DNA of 64,000 nt. It comes from Acidobacteriota bacterium (GTDB lineage Bacteria > Acidobacteriota > Thermoanaerobaculia > Gp7-AA8). Shown here one piece after another: positions 15,911-24,722 of this stretch. The notes under the pieces are model-generated. The model was not told the origin of the DNA. It ran no database searches and saw nothing but the letters and a program-made list of their open reading frames with translations. Positions within the stretch are counted from its first letter, which is position 1; each line of letters begins with the position of its first letter. The stretch is taken from contig JAFATB010000022.1 in the NCBI GenBank assembly GCA_019244185.1, positions 1-64,000 on the forward strand, in the 5' to 3' direction. The translations under genes were made by a program, and so were the position numbers.

Positions 15911-18838
15911 GTGCGAATCCTCGGGGGTTCCCTCGTTCCGGTCGCGATCGCCTTGTCGTTGTGCGCGCCGCTCGGCGCGGCGACGGCGCCGAAGAAGACG
16001 GCGGTGGCAGTTCCGTCGTCCACGATGCTGCCGTGCACCGCGGCCAAGCCTTCCGGGCTGCCGCTACCGAGCACGTACTCGAAGAACAACGACCCGGCCG
16101 CGTATCAGCAGGTCGTCACGAACTTCCTCCGCAGCTACACCTACCAGAACCTCGGCTGGTGCGAGGACAAGACCGTCCGCGACACCGGCCCTTACCTCAA
16201 CAACAACTACTACGGCACGCATCCGGCCGTGCGGGTCTGGTACTCGCCGGAAGTCGCGAAGTGGGTCCTGAACGGACGCCAGGGCGCGCTGCCCGACGGC
16301 GCGATGATCATCAAGGAGCAGTTCAGCCCCGCGCCGGCCGCGCAGTACGAGGGGTGGACGAAGGAACAGCTCCACGCGTATTTCGACGCCAACTACGACT
16401 GGACGTTCATGATCCGCGACAGCAAGGGCTCGGCGGACGGCTGGTATTGGGGCGAGATCTACGCGGGGAAGCCCGACAGCTACGCGCCGCCGTTCGCGGT
16501 CTTCAACGTCGGCTTCGGACTCTACTGTCTCCGCTGCCACGCGTCCGCGGAATCGGAGCTCACGTTTTCGGCCGAGACGAACTTCAAGGGACGTCCGGGC
16601 AACTTCCTCATCTTCGTCGATGACAACTCGTGGTTCGCGAACCGCCTGAAGCCGCCGAAGGTTCCGGCGACGCCGCTCCAATCCGCCGCGAACGACGCAA
16701 GCGCATCCACCGCGGCGCTCGACACGACCGACCAGACCGCGGCCGCCGAGCCGTCGCCGCACGCGCTCGCCGTGCACGATCCGAACGTCGTCACGCATCC
16801 GCATTCGTCGTCGGCAGTCCTGGCCATGCACCCGCCGCACACCACCGCGAACAGCGACTGGATGCATTTCTTCAAGGAGACGAACGTCAACGCGCAGCCG
16901 AACCCGCTGCCGGGCGAGAACTACGATCACATCGTCTCGCCGCCGGGAAAGCCGCAGCACTTCCTCACGTACGATCAATGCTTCGGCTGCCACAGCGGCA
17001 ACCGCGTCGCGGGCACGCCGATGATGATGGTCGACACGCGCGACCCGAGCGATCCGCTTGTGAACATCTCGCCGTGGGCGGAATGGCGCTGGTCGCCGAT
17101 GGGACTCGCGGGACGCGATCCGGTCTTCTACGCGCAGCTCGACAGCGAGATCGCGTATCTCGACGCGCACAAGCCCGAGGAGAAAGTGAAGATCGTGAAT
17201 CTCTGCTTCTCCTGCCACAACGCGATGGGGGAGCGGCAACTCGAAATGACGTCAGGCGGCAAGGAGCCGTACACGACGGAGTTCCCGATGGTGCGCAACC
17301 TTCAGGACCCGCGCTTCCCGTACGGCGCGCTCGGACGCGACGGCATCAGCTGCACGATCTGCCATCACATCAAGAACACGGACGACAAGACGGAGATGGA
17401 GTTCATCGAGCAGGACGCGACGGGCCGCTTCCAGCTCACGGAGCCGGGGCAGCTCGGCGGGCCGTTCGAGAAGCCGGCCACGACGCCGATGAAGCACGCG
17501 CTGAACATCATCCCCGTGCTCGACAAGTACACGCAGAACGCGCGCATCTGCGGCACGTGTCACACGATCCATCTGCCGGTGCTCGACGCGATCGACGAGC
17601 CGGCGAAGAAGGCGCAGGCCGAGGAGTGCCAGAGCGAGAAATTCTCGTACGAGCAGGCCACGTATCTGGAGTGGGTGAACAGCGCGTTCCAGAACGTCAT
17701 CAACGATCCGTCGCGCTTCGTCGGCGGCGTGCAGACTTGTCAGGACTGCCACATGTCGGGCGCGCTGAACGGCATCACCATCGAGACCAAGATCGCGGCG
17801 GTGGAAGACACGCAGTATCCTAACGCGGACCATCTCGCGCCGCTCGACGAGCTGAACGTGCCGATCCGCAGCAACTACGCGCGGCATCAGTTCCAGGGCC
17901 TCAACGTCTATCTCCTCGAGCTCTTCAACCAGTTCAGCGATCCCCTCGGCGTCCGCACCTGCGACTACATGTCGAGCGGCTGCAGCGGCAAGAATCCGAT
18001 CAGCGACATCCCGTTCGCGCAGCGCAACTTCCTCGAGCAGGCCTCGCAGCAGACGGCGACGCTCGCCGTGAGCGCGCCGGCGATGCAGGGCTCCACGCTC
18101 ACCGCCGACGTCAGCGTTACGAATCTGACGGGACATCGCTTCCCGAGCGGCGTGAGCTTCCGACGCGCGTTCATCGACTTCGCCGTGGTCGACAAGAAGT
18201 CGAAGAAGGTGCTCTTCGAGTCGGGCGCGACGAACTCCATCGGCGCGATCGTCGACATGCAGGGCAACGTGCTGCCGTCCGAATACAACGGTTCCACGGG
18301 ACCCAACGGCCGCGCGTATCAGCCGCACTACTGGGCGCCGGCCAACTCGAAGATGTCCGGCAATCCGATCACGCGCGACAACCAGGTGCAGATCTTCGAA
18401 GAATTGCTGAAGGACGCCGACGGCAACTTCACGACGAGCTTCATCCGCCAGGACTGCCATTTCAAGGACAACCGGATCCTGCCGCTCGGCTGGCGCAAGG
18501 ACGGTCCCGATCTCAAGAAGTTCTTCGGCAAGCCGCTGAAGGAGACGTGGTCCGACGGCACCGGCGACGATCCGCACTACCAGGATCCCCTGGGCGGCAA
18601 GGGACAGGCGGTCGTGCGTTACTCGGTCGCGTTGCCCGCGGGCACGAAGCTCGAGGACGTCGACATCCGCGCACAGCTCTACTACCAGGCCATCCCGCCG
18701 TACTTTTTGCTGCAGCGGTTCCAGCAGGCGCCGAACGGGATGGGCACGCAGCGCCTGTACTACATGACTTCCATGCTCGACACGACGAAGACGCCGTTCC
18801 CGGGCTGGAAGCTGCTCGTGGCGCAGGCGACGCCATAA
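15911..18838 (+). CDS. Secreted six-heme cytochrome c family protein
   Basis: A 975-residue exported multiheme c-type cytochrome. It starts at GTG 15911, with GGAGG just upstream, and has a signal peptide of about 24 residues. Six CxxCH heme-attachment motifs are visible: CLRCH (about 206), CFGCH (about 357), CFSCH (about 432), CTICH (about 481), CGTCH (about 547) and CQDCH (about 612). Heme proteins of this type move electrons in the periplasm or at the cell surface. A region of about 105 residues between hemes 1 and 2 is low-complexity (Ala/Asp/Thr/His). The C-terminal 340 residues lack hemes and read as a beta-rich domain. A terminator-like hairpin follows and no partner cytochrome is adjacent, so its redox partner is unknown. 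Confidence 0.88.
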   Translation: MRILGGSLVPVAIALSLCAPLGAATAPKKTAVAVPSSTMLPCTAAKPSGLPLPSTYSKNNDPAAYQQVVTNFLRSYTYQNLGWCEDKTVRDTGPYLNNNYYGTHPAVRVWYSPEVAKWVLNGRQGALPDGAMIIKEQFSPAPAAQYEGWTKEQLHAYFDANYDWTFMIRDSKGSADGWYWGEIYAGKPDSYAPPFAVFNVGFGLYCLRCHASAESELTFSAETNFKGRPGNFLIFVDDNSWFANRLKPPKVPATPLQSAANDASASTAALDTTDQTAAAEPSPHALAVHDPNVVTHPHSSSAVLAMHPPHTTANSDWMHFFKETNVNAQPNPLPGENYDHIVSPPGKPQHFLTYDQCFGCHSGNRVAGTPMMMVDTRDPSDPLVNISPWAEWRWSPMGLAGRDPVFYAQLDSEIAYLDAHKPEEKVKIVNLCFSCHNAMGERQLEMTSGGKEPYTTEFPMVRNLQDPRFPYGALGRDGISCTICHHIKNTDDKTEMEFIEQDATGRFQLTEPGQLGGPFEKPATTPMKHALNIIPVLDKYTQNARICGTCHTIHLPVLDAIDEPAKKAQAEECQSEKFSYEQATYLEWVNSAFQNVINDPSRFVGGVQTCQDCHMSGALNGITIETKIAAVEDTQYPNADHLAPLDELNVPIRSNYARHQFQGLNVYLLELFNQFSDPLGVRTCDYMSSGCSGKNPISDIPFAQRNFLEQASQQTATLAVSAPAMQGSTLTADVSVTNLTGHRFPSGVSFRRAFIDFAVVDKKSKKVLFESGATNSIGAIVDMQGNVLPSEYNGSTGPNGRAYQPHYWAPANSKMSGNPITRDNQVQIFEELLKDADGNFTTSFIRQDCHFKDNRILPLGWRKDGPDLKKFFGKPLKETWSDGTGDDPHYQDPLGGKGQAVVRYSVALPAGTKLEDVDIRAQLYYQAIPPYFLLQRFQQAPNGMGTQRLYYMTSMLDTTKTPFPGWKLLVAQATP

Positions 18839-18845
18839 CGAACGC

Positions 18846-18882
18846 GGCGGCGCGACACCCGCGAACGCGGAGTCGCGCCGCC
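18846..18882 (+). terminator. Terminator-like hairpin after cytochrome gene
   Basis: GGCGGCGCGAC (18846-18856) pairs perfectly with GTCGCGCCGCC (18872-18882) across a 15-nt loop, 8 nt after the stop. Only a weak T-rich tail follows. Confidence 0.5.
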
Positions 18883-18899
18883 TCTGTTAGGCTGCGCGG

Positions 18900-20714
18900 A
18901 TGCGCATCCCTGCCCTCGCAGTTGCCTCCGCTCTGCTCATCGCTGCCGTCTCCGTTTCGGCGGAGACGGCGAAGTCTGCCAAATCCACAAAGCCCGCACA
19001 GCCGGCGAAGACCGCCGCCGCGCGCCGCGCCGCACAGAACGCGCTCTTCAACGAGTTCTGGGAAACGAACCTCAAGCTCTCGCCGACGCTGGCCACGAAC
19101 GTCGGCGACTATCGCTACAACGACAAGCTCGGCGACTACTCGCTCGCGTCGGTCGCGCACCGGCACGAGCTCACGGCGGGCTATCTCGCGCGCATCAAGG
19201 CGATCTCCACGGAAGGGTTCAGCGAGGAAGAGCGCACGTCGCACGACCTCTTCCTGCGCAACATGCAGGAGAGCCTCGACGACTACGACCTCAAGGACTA
19301 CGAGATGCCGGTCACCGCGCAGGGCGGCCTGCATACGAACCTCGCCGATCTGCCGAACTCGATGCCGTTCGACTCCGTGAAGCACTACGAGGACTACATC
19401 GCGCGCCTGCACCAGATCCCGCGCGCGCTGCAGCAGACCGAAGACGTGCTGCGCGCCGGCGTCAAAGACCACCTCGTGCTCGTGAAGTTTCTCGCCGAGA
19501 AGATCCCGGGACAGGCGAACGGCATCATCGCCGCGAATCCGTTCGTCAATCCGATCAAGAAGATGCCGGACAGCTTCTCCGGCGCCGACAAGAAGCGCCT
19601 CAGCGACGCGATCACGACCGCCGTCGAGAAGAAAGTGCTGCCGGCGTACAAGGAGTTCGCGACGTTCATTACGAACGACTACGCGCCGCACGGCCGGACC
19701 ACTCTTTCGATCGAGAGTCTGCCGGACGGCAAGCGCCGCTATCAGGCCGCGATCCGCCGGCTCACCACCACGAACCTGCCGCCGGCGGAGATCCATCGCA
19801 TCGGACTCGCCGAGTACGACCGCATCGTCGGCGAGATGACGGCGCTGGCGAAGGCGAACGGCTACGCCGATCTGGAGAGCTTCCGCGAGCACGTCGAGAA
19901 CGATCCGAAGTACAAGCCCGCGTCGGCGCAGGCGATCCTCGACGACTTCGACGGCTACATCAAACAGATGCGCACGAAGCTGCCGCAGCTTTTCACGCTG
20001 ATCCCCGCGGCGCCCGTGACCGTCGAGGCCATTCCGGAATTCCAGAAGGCCGCGGCGACGCACTATCAGACCGGCACGCCGGACGGAAAGCGGCCCGGAC
20101 GCGTTTCCGTCGCGGTGTCCGATTTCAGCAACCGCTCGCTCATCAACGACGAGGCGGTCGCGTACCACGAAGGCATTCCGGGACATCACATGCAGCTGTC
20201 GGTGCAGCAGACGCTGAAGGATCTCCCGGAGTTCCGCAAGCACGGCGGCAACTCCGCGTACACCGAAGGTTGGGCCCTGTATTCCGAGCAGCTCGGCAAG
20301 GAAGTGGGCTTCTATCAGGATCCCGGCTCGGATTACGGCCGCCTGCGCTCGGAGCTCTTCCGCGCGGTGCGTCTCGTCGTCGACACCGGCATTCACGACA
20401 TGGGCTGGAGCCGCGATCAGGTCGTCGACTTCATGCGCAAGTCGCACGCGGTGGACGAGCCGACGATCCAGTCGGAGACGGATCGCTACATCTCCTGGCC
20501 TGCGCAGGCGTGCAGCTACAAGCTCGGGCAGCTGAAGATCCGCGAGCTGCGCAACCGCGCGACGCAGGAGCTCGGCGCGGGCTTCGACGTCCGCAAGTTC
20601 CACGACGCGGTGCTCGCCGGCGGCAGCCTGCCGCTCGACCTGCTCGACGGACGCATCACGCGCTGGATCGCCGCGCAGAAGGCGGACGCACAGAAGAGCG
20701 CCGCCGCGCGTTGA
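18900..20714 (+). CDS. DUF885 family secreted metallohydrolase
   Basis: A 604-residue protein with a signal peptide (about 1-21) and the whole DUF885 architecture. An alpha-helical N-terminal half ('FWETNLKLSPTLATNVGDYR') leads to the zinc-site motif 'YHEGIPGHHMQ' at about 421-431, and the conserved 'NSAYTEGWALYSEQLG' block about 30 residues later supplies the third ligand Glu. It ends with 'WPAQACSYKLGQLKI' and 'FHDAVLAGGSLPLDLL', both standard for the family. DUF885 proteins are predicted zinc peptidases or amidohydrolases; few have been tested. All expected catalytic residues are present. It is read alone or together with the GH1 gene 10 bp downstream. Confidence 0.92.
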   Translation: MRIPALAVASALLIAAVSVSAETAKSAKSTKPAQPAKTAAARRAAQNALFNEFWETNLKLSPTLATNVGDYRYNDKLGDYSLASVAHRHELTAGYLARIKAISTEGFSEEERTSHDLFLRNMQESLDDYDLKDYEMPVTAQGGLHTNLADLPNSMPFDSVKHYEDYIARLHQIPRALQQTEDVLRAGVKDHLVLVKFLAEKIPGQANGIIAANPFVNPIKKMPDSFSGADKKRLSDAITTAVEKKVLPAYKEFATFITNDYAPHGRTTLSIESLPDGKRRYQAAIRRLTTTNLPPAEIHRIGLAEYDRIVGEMTALAKANGYADLESFREHVENDPKYKPASAQAILDDFDGYIKQMRTKLPQLFTLIPAAPVTVEAIPEFQKAAATHYQTGTPDGKRPGRVSVAVSDFSNRSLINDEAVAYHEGIPGHHMQLSVQQTLKDLPEFRKHGGNSAYTEGWALYSEQLGKEVGFYQDPGSDYGRLRSELFRAVRLVVDTGIHDMGWSRDQVVDFMRKSHAVDEPTIQSETDRYISWPAQACSYKLGQLKIRELRNRATQELGAGFDVRKFHDAVLAGGSLPLDLLDGRITRWIAAQKADAQKSAAAR

Positions 20715-20724
20715 CACTGTAAAC

Positions 20725-22011
20725 GTGGGCGAACGCCGGACGCGGTTTCCGCTGGCTGACCGGCCGCGGTTGTGGGGGACGGCGGTCTCGCACTACCAGG
20801 TCGAAGGGGACGACCCCTGCGACTGGACGGAGTGGGAGCGGGCGGGCCGTACGCGCGGTGGCGCGTGCGGCGCCGCCGCCGCGTCGTGGACGCGCTACGA
20901 GGACGACGCCGCGCTCGCGAAAGCCGCGGGCGCGAACGCGTTCCGCTTTTCCGTTTCGTGGAGCCGCATCGAGCCGCAACGCAACGCCTTCGACGATCGC
21001 GCGCTGGCGCGCTACCGCCGCTTCGTCGACCATCTGCTGCAGCTCGGCCTCGAGCCGGCGGTGACGCTGTTCCACTACACGCATCCGCGCTGGTTTCACG
21101 AGGAGGCGCCGTGGACGTCGCCCGCATCCGTCGACGCGTTCGCGCGGTTCACGCGCCGCGTCGTCGACGCCCTCGGCGACGGCGTGCGGTTGTATGTCCC
21201 GTTCAACGAGCCGTTCGTCTTTCTGCTCGCCGGCTATTACGACGGACAGATCCCGCCCGGCATCGCCTCGCCGCGCGACGCCGCGCGCGTCTTCGATCAT
21301 CTTCTCGCGGCGCACGCCGCGAGCGCCGCGGTGATTCGCGAGCTGCAGCCGCGCGCGGCCGTCGGCGTCGCGCACAACATGATGGCGTTCGCGCCGGAGC
21401 GCCGCTGGCATCTGCTCGACCGCACGCTCGCGCGCGTCGCGCATCGCTGCTACAACAGCGGCGTTCTCGAGGCGTTTGCGACGGGCCGCTGGGATTTCCG
21501 CCTGCCGCCGTCGACGCGGTTCCGCGGACGCCGCGACGATCTCCCCGCGTCGCTCGACTTCTTCGGCATCAACTACTACTCGCGCCTGCATCTGCGCTGT
21601 CCCGGCCGCGAGCGCTGGATCGGCGACTTCGCCTATCGCGACAAAACGGGACTCGGACTCACCGACAACGGCTGGGAGATTCATCCGCACGGATTCGAAG
21701 CGGCATTGCGCGAGGCGGCGCGCGGCGGGTTCCCGCTCGTCGTGACGGAGAACGGTCTCGCGGACGGCGAGGATCGCCTGCGCGGCCGCTTCCTGCGCGA
21801 GCATCTCGCGGCGCTGGGTCGCGTGGAAGCGGACGGCATTCCGGTGCACGGCTACTTCCAATGGTCGCTCGTCGACAACTACGAATGGCTCGACGGCTAC
21901 GAGCCGAAATTCGGCCTGTACGCGGTCGATCGCGCGACGATGGAGCGCACGCCGCGGCCGTCGATTGACGTTTTTCGCGAGCTCGGCCGGCAGTTCCTCG
22001 TAAAGAGCTGA
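20725..22011 (+). CDS. Glycoside hydrolase family 1 enzyme (beta-glucosidase-like)
   Basis: A 428-residue cytoplasmic GH1 enzyme starting at GTG 20725, only 10 bp after the DUF885 gene. The N-terminal 'WGTAVSHYQVEGDD' and 'FRFSVSWSRIEP' are the usual strand 1 and 2 blocks. 'VPFNEPF' (Glu about 163) holds the acid/base and 'LVVTENGLAD' (Glu about 342) the nucleophile; 'YFQWSLVDNYEWLDGYEPKFG' supplies the aglycone-site tryptophans. Both catalytic glutamates are present. It is slightly shorter than the usual 450 residues. Substrates would be beta-D-glucosides, galactosides or related sugars. Confidence 0.93.
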   Translation: MGERRTRFPLADRPRLWGTAVSHYQVEGDDPCDWTEWERAGRTRGGACGAAAASWTRYEDDAALAKAAGANAFRFSVSWSRIEPQRNAFDDRALARYRRFVDHLLQLGLEPAVTLFHYTHPRWFHEEAPWTSPASVDAFARFTRRVVDALGDGVRLYVPFNEPFVFLLAGYYDGQIPPGIASPRDAARVFDHLLAAHAASAAVIRELQPRAAVGVAHNMMAFAPERRWHLLDRTLARVAHRCYNSGVLEAFATGRWDFRLPPSTRFRGRRDDLPASLDFFGINYYSRLHLRCPGRERWIGDFAYRDKTGLGLTDNGWEIHPHGFEAALREAARGGFPLVVTENGLADGEDRLRGRFLREHLAALGRVEADGIPVHGYFQWSLVDNYEWLDGYEPKFGLYAVDRATMERTPRPSIDVFRELGRQFLVKS

Positions 22012-22082
22012 TCTCCGCCGAGTTCACACCGGCTCCTCCTCGCATGCATGACGGCGCCGCCGCGCGACGCCTAACTTGACGC

Positions 22083-22673
22083 ATGCACTTCGTGGAAGCC
22101 GACGACGTTCTGCAGTCGCGCCTGGAACGGTTCCAGGGCGCGGCGGAGCGGTTGTTCGAACAGCTCGACCGCGCCGAGGTGGAGGTCGTGCTGCGCGTGT
22201 CCGCCGCGGCGCGCGCGCTGCGCGTGACGTGGCTCGCGTGCGCGGTGACGCGGCTCGGCAACGGCGCCTTGTATCCAGTGCTGGCGTTGCTGCTGATCGC
22301 GACGCGGCGCGTCGAGAGTCCGGAGCGTTTCCTCGTCGTCACGAGCGCGAACCTCGTGGTCACGTTTACGATCTATCCGCTGCTCAAGTACGCGCTGGCG
22401 CGCACGCGTCCATGCGACTACGAGCCGGAGCTCGCGCGCCACGCGAAGCCGCTCGATCACTACTCGTGTCCGAGCGGGCACACGATGACGGCGGTGGCGT
22501 TCGGCGTCACGGTGATGTTCGCGTGGCCGGACGGCGCGTCGCTGGCGATTCCGCTTTGCGTGGTGATGGGATGGTCGCGCGTCGCGCTGGGACATCACTA
22601 TCCGACGGACGTGCTTGCAGGAGGCGCGATCGGCGCGGCGGTGGCGGCACCGCTGGCCGCGTTTGCGTACTGA
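22083..22673 (+). CDS. PAP2 family phosphatase
   Basis: A 196-residue membrane phosphatase of the type 2 phosphatidic-acid phosphatase family. Its three catalytic signatures are intact: 'KYALARTRPC' (KxxxxxxRP, about 102-111), 'YSCPSGHT' (about 126-133) and 'SRVALGHHYPTDVLAG' (SRxxxxxHxxxD, about 162-177). About five hydrophobic helices alternate with these. Such enzymes dephosphorylate lipid phosphates such as undecaprenyl-PP or phosphatidate on the outer face of the inner membrane. A PHP hydrolase and a lipid glycosyltransferase follow on the same strand within 35 and 15 bp, which suggests a lipid-modification operon. Confidence 0.92.
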   Translation: MHFVEADDVLQSRLERFQGAAERLFEQLDRAEVEVVLRVSAAARALRVTWLACAVTRLGNGALYPVLALLLIATRRVESPERFLVVTSANLVVTFTIYPLLKYALARTRPCDYEPELARHAKPLDHYSCPSGHTMTAVAFGVTVMFAWPDGASLAIPLCVVMGWSRVALGHHYPTDVLAGGAIGAAVAAPLAAFAY

Positions 22674-22707
22674 TGGCCGGGCTGCGAAACGGAGGAGGGC
22701 GGGTGTG

Positions 22708-23454
22708 ATGCTGCTGGCAGACCTTCACGTGCATACGAAATGGTCGGACGGAAAGCTGTCGATCGGCGAGGTGGTCGATCTCTTCGGCCGCACCGGACAC
22801 GACGTCATCGCGATTACCGATCACGTCGTCAACTCCGACAATCTGATCGGCAAGGTGACGCATCGCTTCGGCCTCACCGTCACCGCGGCGAACTTCGCCG
22901 AGTATCGCGACGAGATCGAGCGCGAGTCGCGGCGCGCGTGGGATCGCTACGGCATGCTGGTGCTCGCCGGCGCGGAGCTCACGCAAAACCGTTTCCGCCG
23001 CAACAACTCCGCGCACGCCCTGGTCCTCGGCATCGACGAGTTCGTGTCCGCCGAGGGGACGGTGGAGGAGATGCTGACGCGCGCGCGGGCGCAGGCGCCG
23101 GTCGTGGTCGCGTGTCATCCGCACGAGCAGTCGGAGTTTTTCGCGAACACGTTCTATCTGTGGAACCGGCGCGACGAGGTGCGCGACCTCATTCATCTGT
23201 GGGAGCTCGCGACGCGCTGGGATCTGTTTCCGCCGGTGGCGCGGGCGCGGCTGCCGTTCGTCGCGAACAGCGACTTTCACGACCGGCCGCACATCGATGC
23301 CTGGAAGACGCTGCTGCCGTGCGCGAAGAACGCGCGCGACGTCGTGGCGACGCTGCAGCGCGGCGCCGGCCTCGCGGTGACGCGCCTCGCGCCGCAGCGG
23401 TTCGATGACCTCGTCGCGTCGCCGGCGCGTTTTCCGGCGCTGGCGACGGCCTAA
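22708..23454 (+). CDS. PHP domain metal-dependent phosphoesterase
   Basis: A 248-residue PHP-domain protein. It has the 'DLHVHTKWSDGKLSI' motif (HxH, residues about 5-19) and 'DVIAITDHV' (about 33-41). 'AGAELTQ' (Glu ligand), 'CHPHEQ' and a terminal 'FVANSDFHDRPHI' complete the trinuclear metal-site pattern. The ATG at 22708 follows GGAGGAGGGCGGG; an in-frame GTG lies one codon upstream. PHP proteins hydrolyse phosphate esters; stand-alone ones of this size may act on small phosphorylated metabolites or oligonucleotides. The reading frame lies between PAP2 and the glycosyltransferase with short gaps. Confidence 0.88.
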   Translation: MLLADLHVHTKWSDGKLSIGEVVDLFGRTGHDVIAITDHVVNSDNLIGKVTHRFGLTVTAANFAEYRDEIERESRRAWDRYGMLVLAGAELTQNRFRRNNSAHALVLGIDEFVSAEGTVEEMLTRARAQAPVVVACHPHEQSEFFANTFYLWNRRDEVRDLIHLWELATRWDLFPPVARARLPFVANSDFHDRPHIDAWKTLLPCAKNARDVVATLQRGAGLAVTRLAPQRFDDLVASPARFPALATA

Positions 23455-23469
23455 GCACAAGGAGCCTCA

Positions 23470-24651
23470 ATGATCGGAACTCTCATTCTTGCAATCGTCT
23501 CCGCGGTCGGCGTCGTGCTCACGACGACGCAGACCGTGCTCGCGGTGCTGTTCCGCAGGCGCAGCCGTTTTTTCGGATCGGGCCTGCGCGGGCAGGCCGA
23601 GCCGACGCGTTTCCCGCGGGCCGCTTCACGCCGTCCGCTCGTCTCCATCCTCAAGCCCGTGTGCGGGCTCGAAGACGAGCTGCGTGAGAACCTCGAGTCG
23701 TTCGTCGACCTGCATGGCATCGACTACGAAGTCCTGTTGTCGGTCGCCGATCCGCACGATCCCGCGCTCGCGGTCATCGACGAGGTGCTGCGCGCGCATC
23801 CGCGCGCGCCGTTCCGGCTCGTGATCGGCGGCGACCCGCGGCTGGAGCGCACGAACCGCAAGATCGCGCGGCTCGTCGCGGCGGAGCCGCACGCGCGCGG
23901 CGAGATTCTCTTCATCTCCGATGCGAACGTGCGCGTGGAAGCGGACGCGCTCGCGGAAACGATCGATGCATTCACGGGACGCGTCGGCTGCGTCTCGAAT
24001 CTCTTCACCGGCGCGGGCGCGCGATCGTTCGGCGCCACGATCGAGTCGCTGCATCTCCTGAGCTTCGTCGCGCCGGGCGCGGTGCTCGCGGCCTTCGCGG
24101 GACAGCCGTGCGTGGTCGGCAAGTCGATGGCGGTCTCTCGCCGCGCGCTGCAGGCGATCGGCGGCTTCGTGCGCTTCGCGGGCGTGCTCGCGGAGGATCA
24201 GGCGATCGGACTCGCGGTGCGCGAGGCGGGCTACGACGTGCAGCTGTCGCCGCGCGTCGTGCGCAACGTCGTCGTGCAGCGCACGCTGAAGCGAGCCGTC
24301 GACCGGCAGATCCGCTGGAACAAGATCCGGTACGCGTTCTCGAAAGCGCTGTACACGTCGGAGTTCCTCGCGAATCCGCTGCCGTTCGCGCTGCTCGCTT
24401 CGCTCGCCGGCGCGCCCCTCGGACTCGTCGCGGCGGTGCTCGCGCTGCGCTACGTGCAGGTCGCGCTGCTCGCGCGCGCGATGCGCGCGCCGCTGTCGCT
24501 CGTGCAGCTCGCCGCCGTGCCGGTGCTCGATCTCTGTCAGTTCGGCGCGCAGTTCGTGCCGTACTTCAGCGATCGCGTGACGTGGCGCGGCTACACGGCG
24601 CGCATCGGACCGCAGACGCGGCTGCTCGCGGTGACCGAGCGCGCGGCGTAG
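23470..24651 (+). CDS. Ceramide glucosyltransferase/HpnI-like family 2/21 glycosyltransferase
   Basis: A 393-residue membrane-bound glycosyltransferase. An N-terminal helix (about 4-27) is followed by a GT-A domain beginning 'VSILKPVCGLEDELRENLESF'. It shows the D1,D2,D3,(Q/R)xxRW set of the ceramide glucosyltransferase/HpnI group: 'ADPHDP', 'SDANVRV', 'EDQAIGLAV' and 'RQIRWNKIR'. Two or more C-terminal helices (about 300-350) complete the usual topology. Substrates in this group are ceramide, diacylglycerol or hopanoid heads with UDP-sugars. No hopanoid cyclase is in the window, so a sphingolipid- or glycerolipid-type acceptor is as likely. A Shine-Dalgarno AAGGAG precedes the ATG. Confidence 0.88.
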   Translation: MIGTLILAIVSAVGVVLTTTQTVLAVLFRRRSRFFGSGLRGQAEPTRFPRAASRRPLVSILKPVCGLEDELRENLESFVDLHGIDYEVLLSVADPHDPALAVIDEVLRAHPRAPFRLVIGGDPRLERTNRKIARLVAAEPHARGEILFISDANVRVEADALAETIDAFTGRVGCVSNLFTGAGARSFGATIESLHLLSFVAPGAVLAAFAGQPCVVGKSMAVSRRALQAIGGFVRFAGVLAEDQAIGLAVREAGYDVQLSPRVVRNVVVQRTLKRAVDRQIRWNKIRYAFSKALYTSEFLANPLPFALLASLAGAPLGLVAAVLALRYVQVALLARAMRAPLSLVQLAAVPVLDLCQFGAQFVPYFSDRVTWRGYTARIGPQTRLLAVTERAA

Positions 24652-24671
24652 CGCGGCATGCGCACAAACGA

Positions 24672-24697
24672 AGAGGGAGGGCGTGAGCCCTCCCTCT
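24672..24697. terminator. Bidirectional 11-bp perfect hairpin
   Basis: AGAGGGAGGGC (24672-24682), loop GTGA, GCCCTCCCTCT (24687-24697), then TGTTTGTTG. It lies between the convergent glycosyltransferase and beta-propeller genes and suits both. Confidence 0.8.
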
Positions 24698-24722
24698 GTT
24701 TGTTGCGAAGCGCGCGTGTTGC

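Noticed and set aside
18900..20714. DUF885 protein considered as part of the toxin region because of its HE-containing motif
   Set aside because: Its motif and whole length match the housekeeping-type DUF885 family; it lies beyond a terminator from the island.
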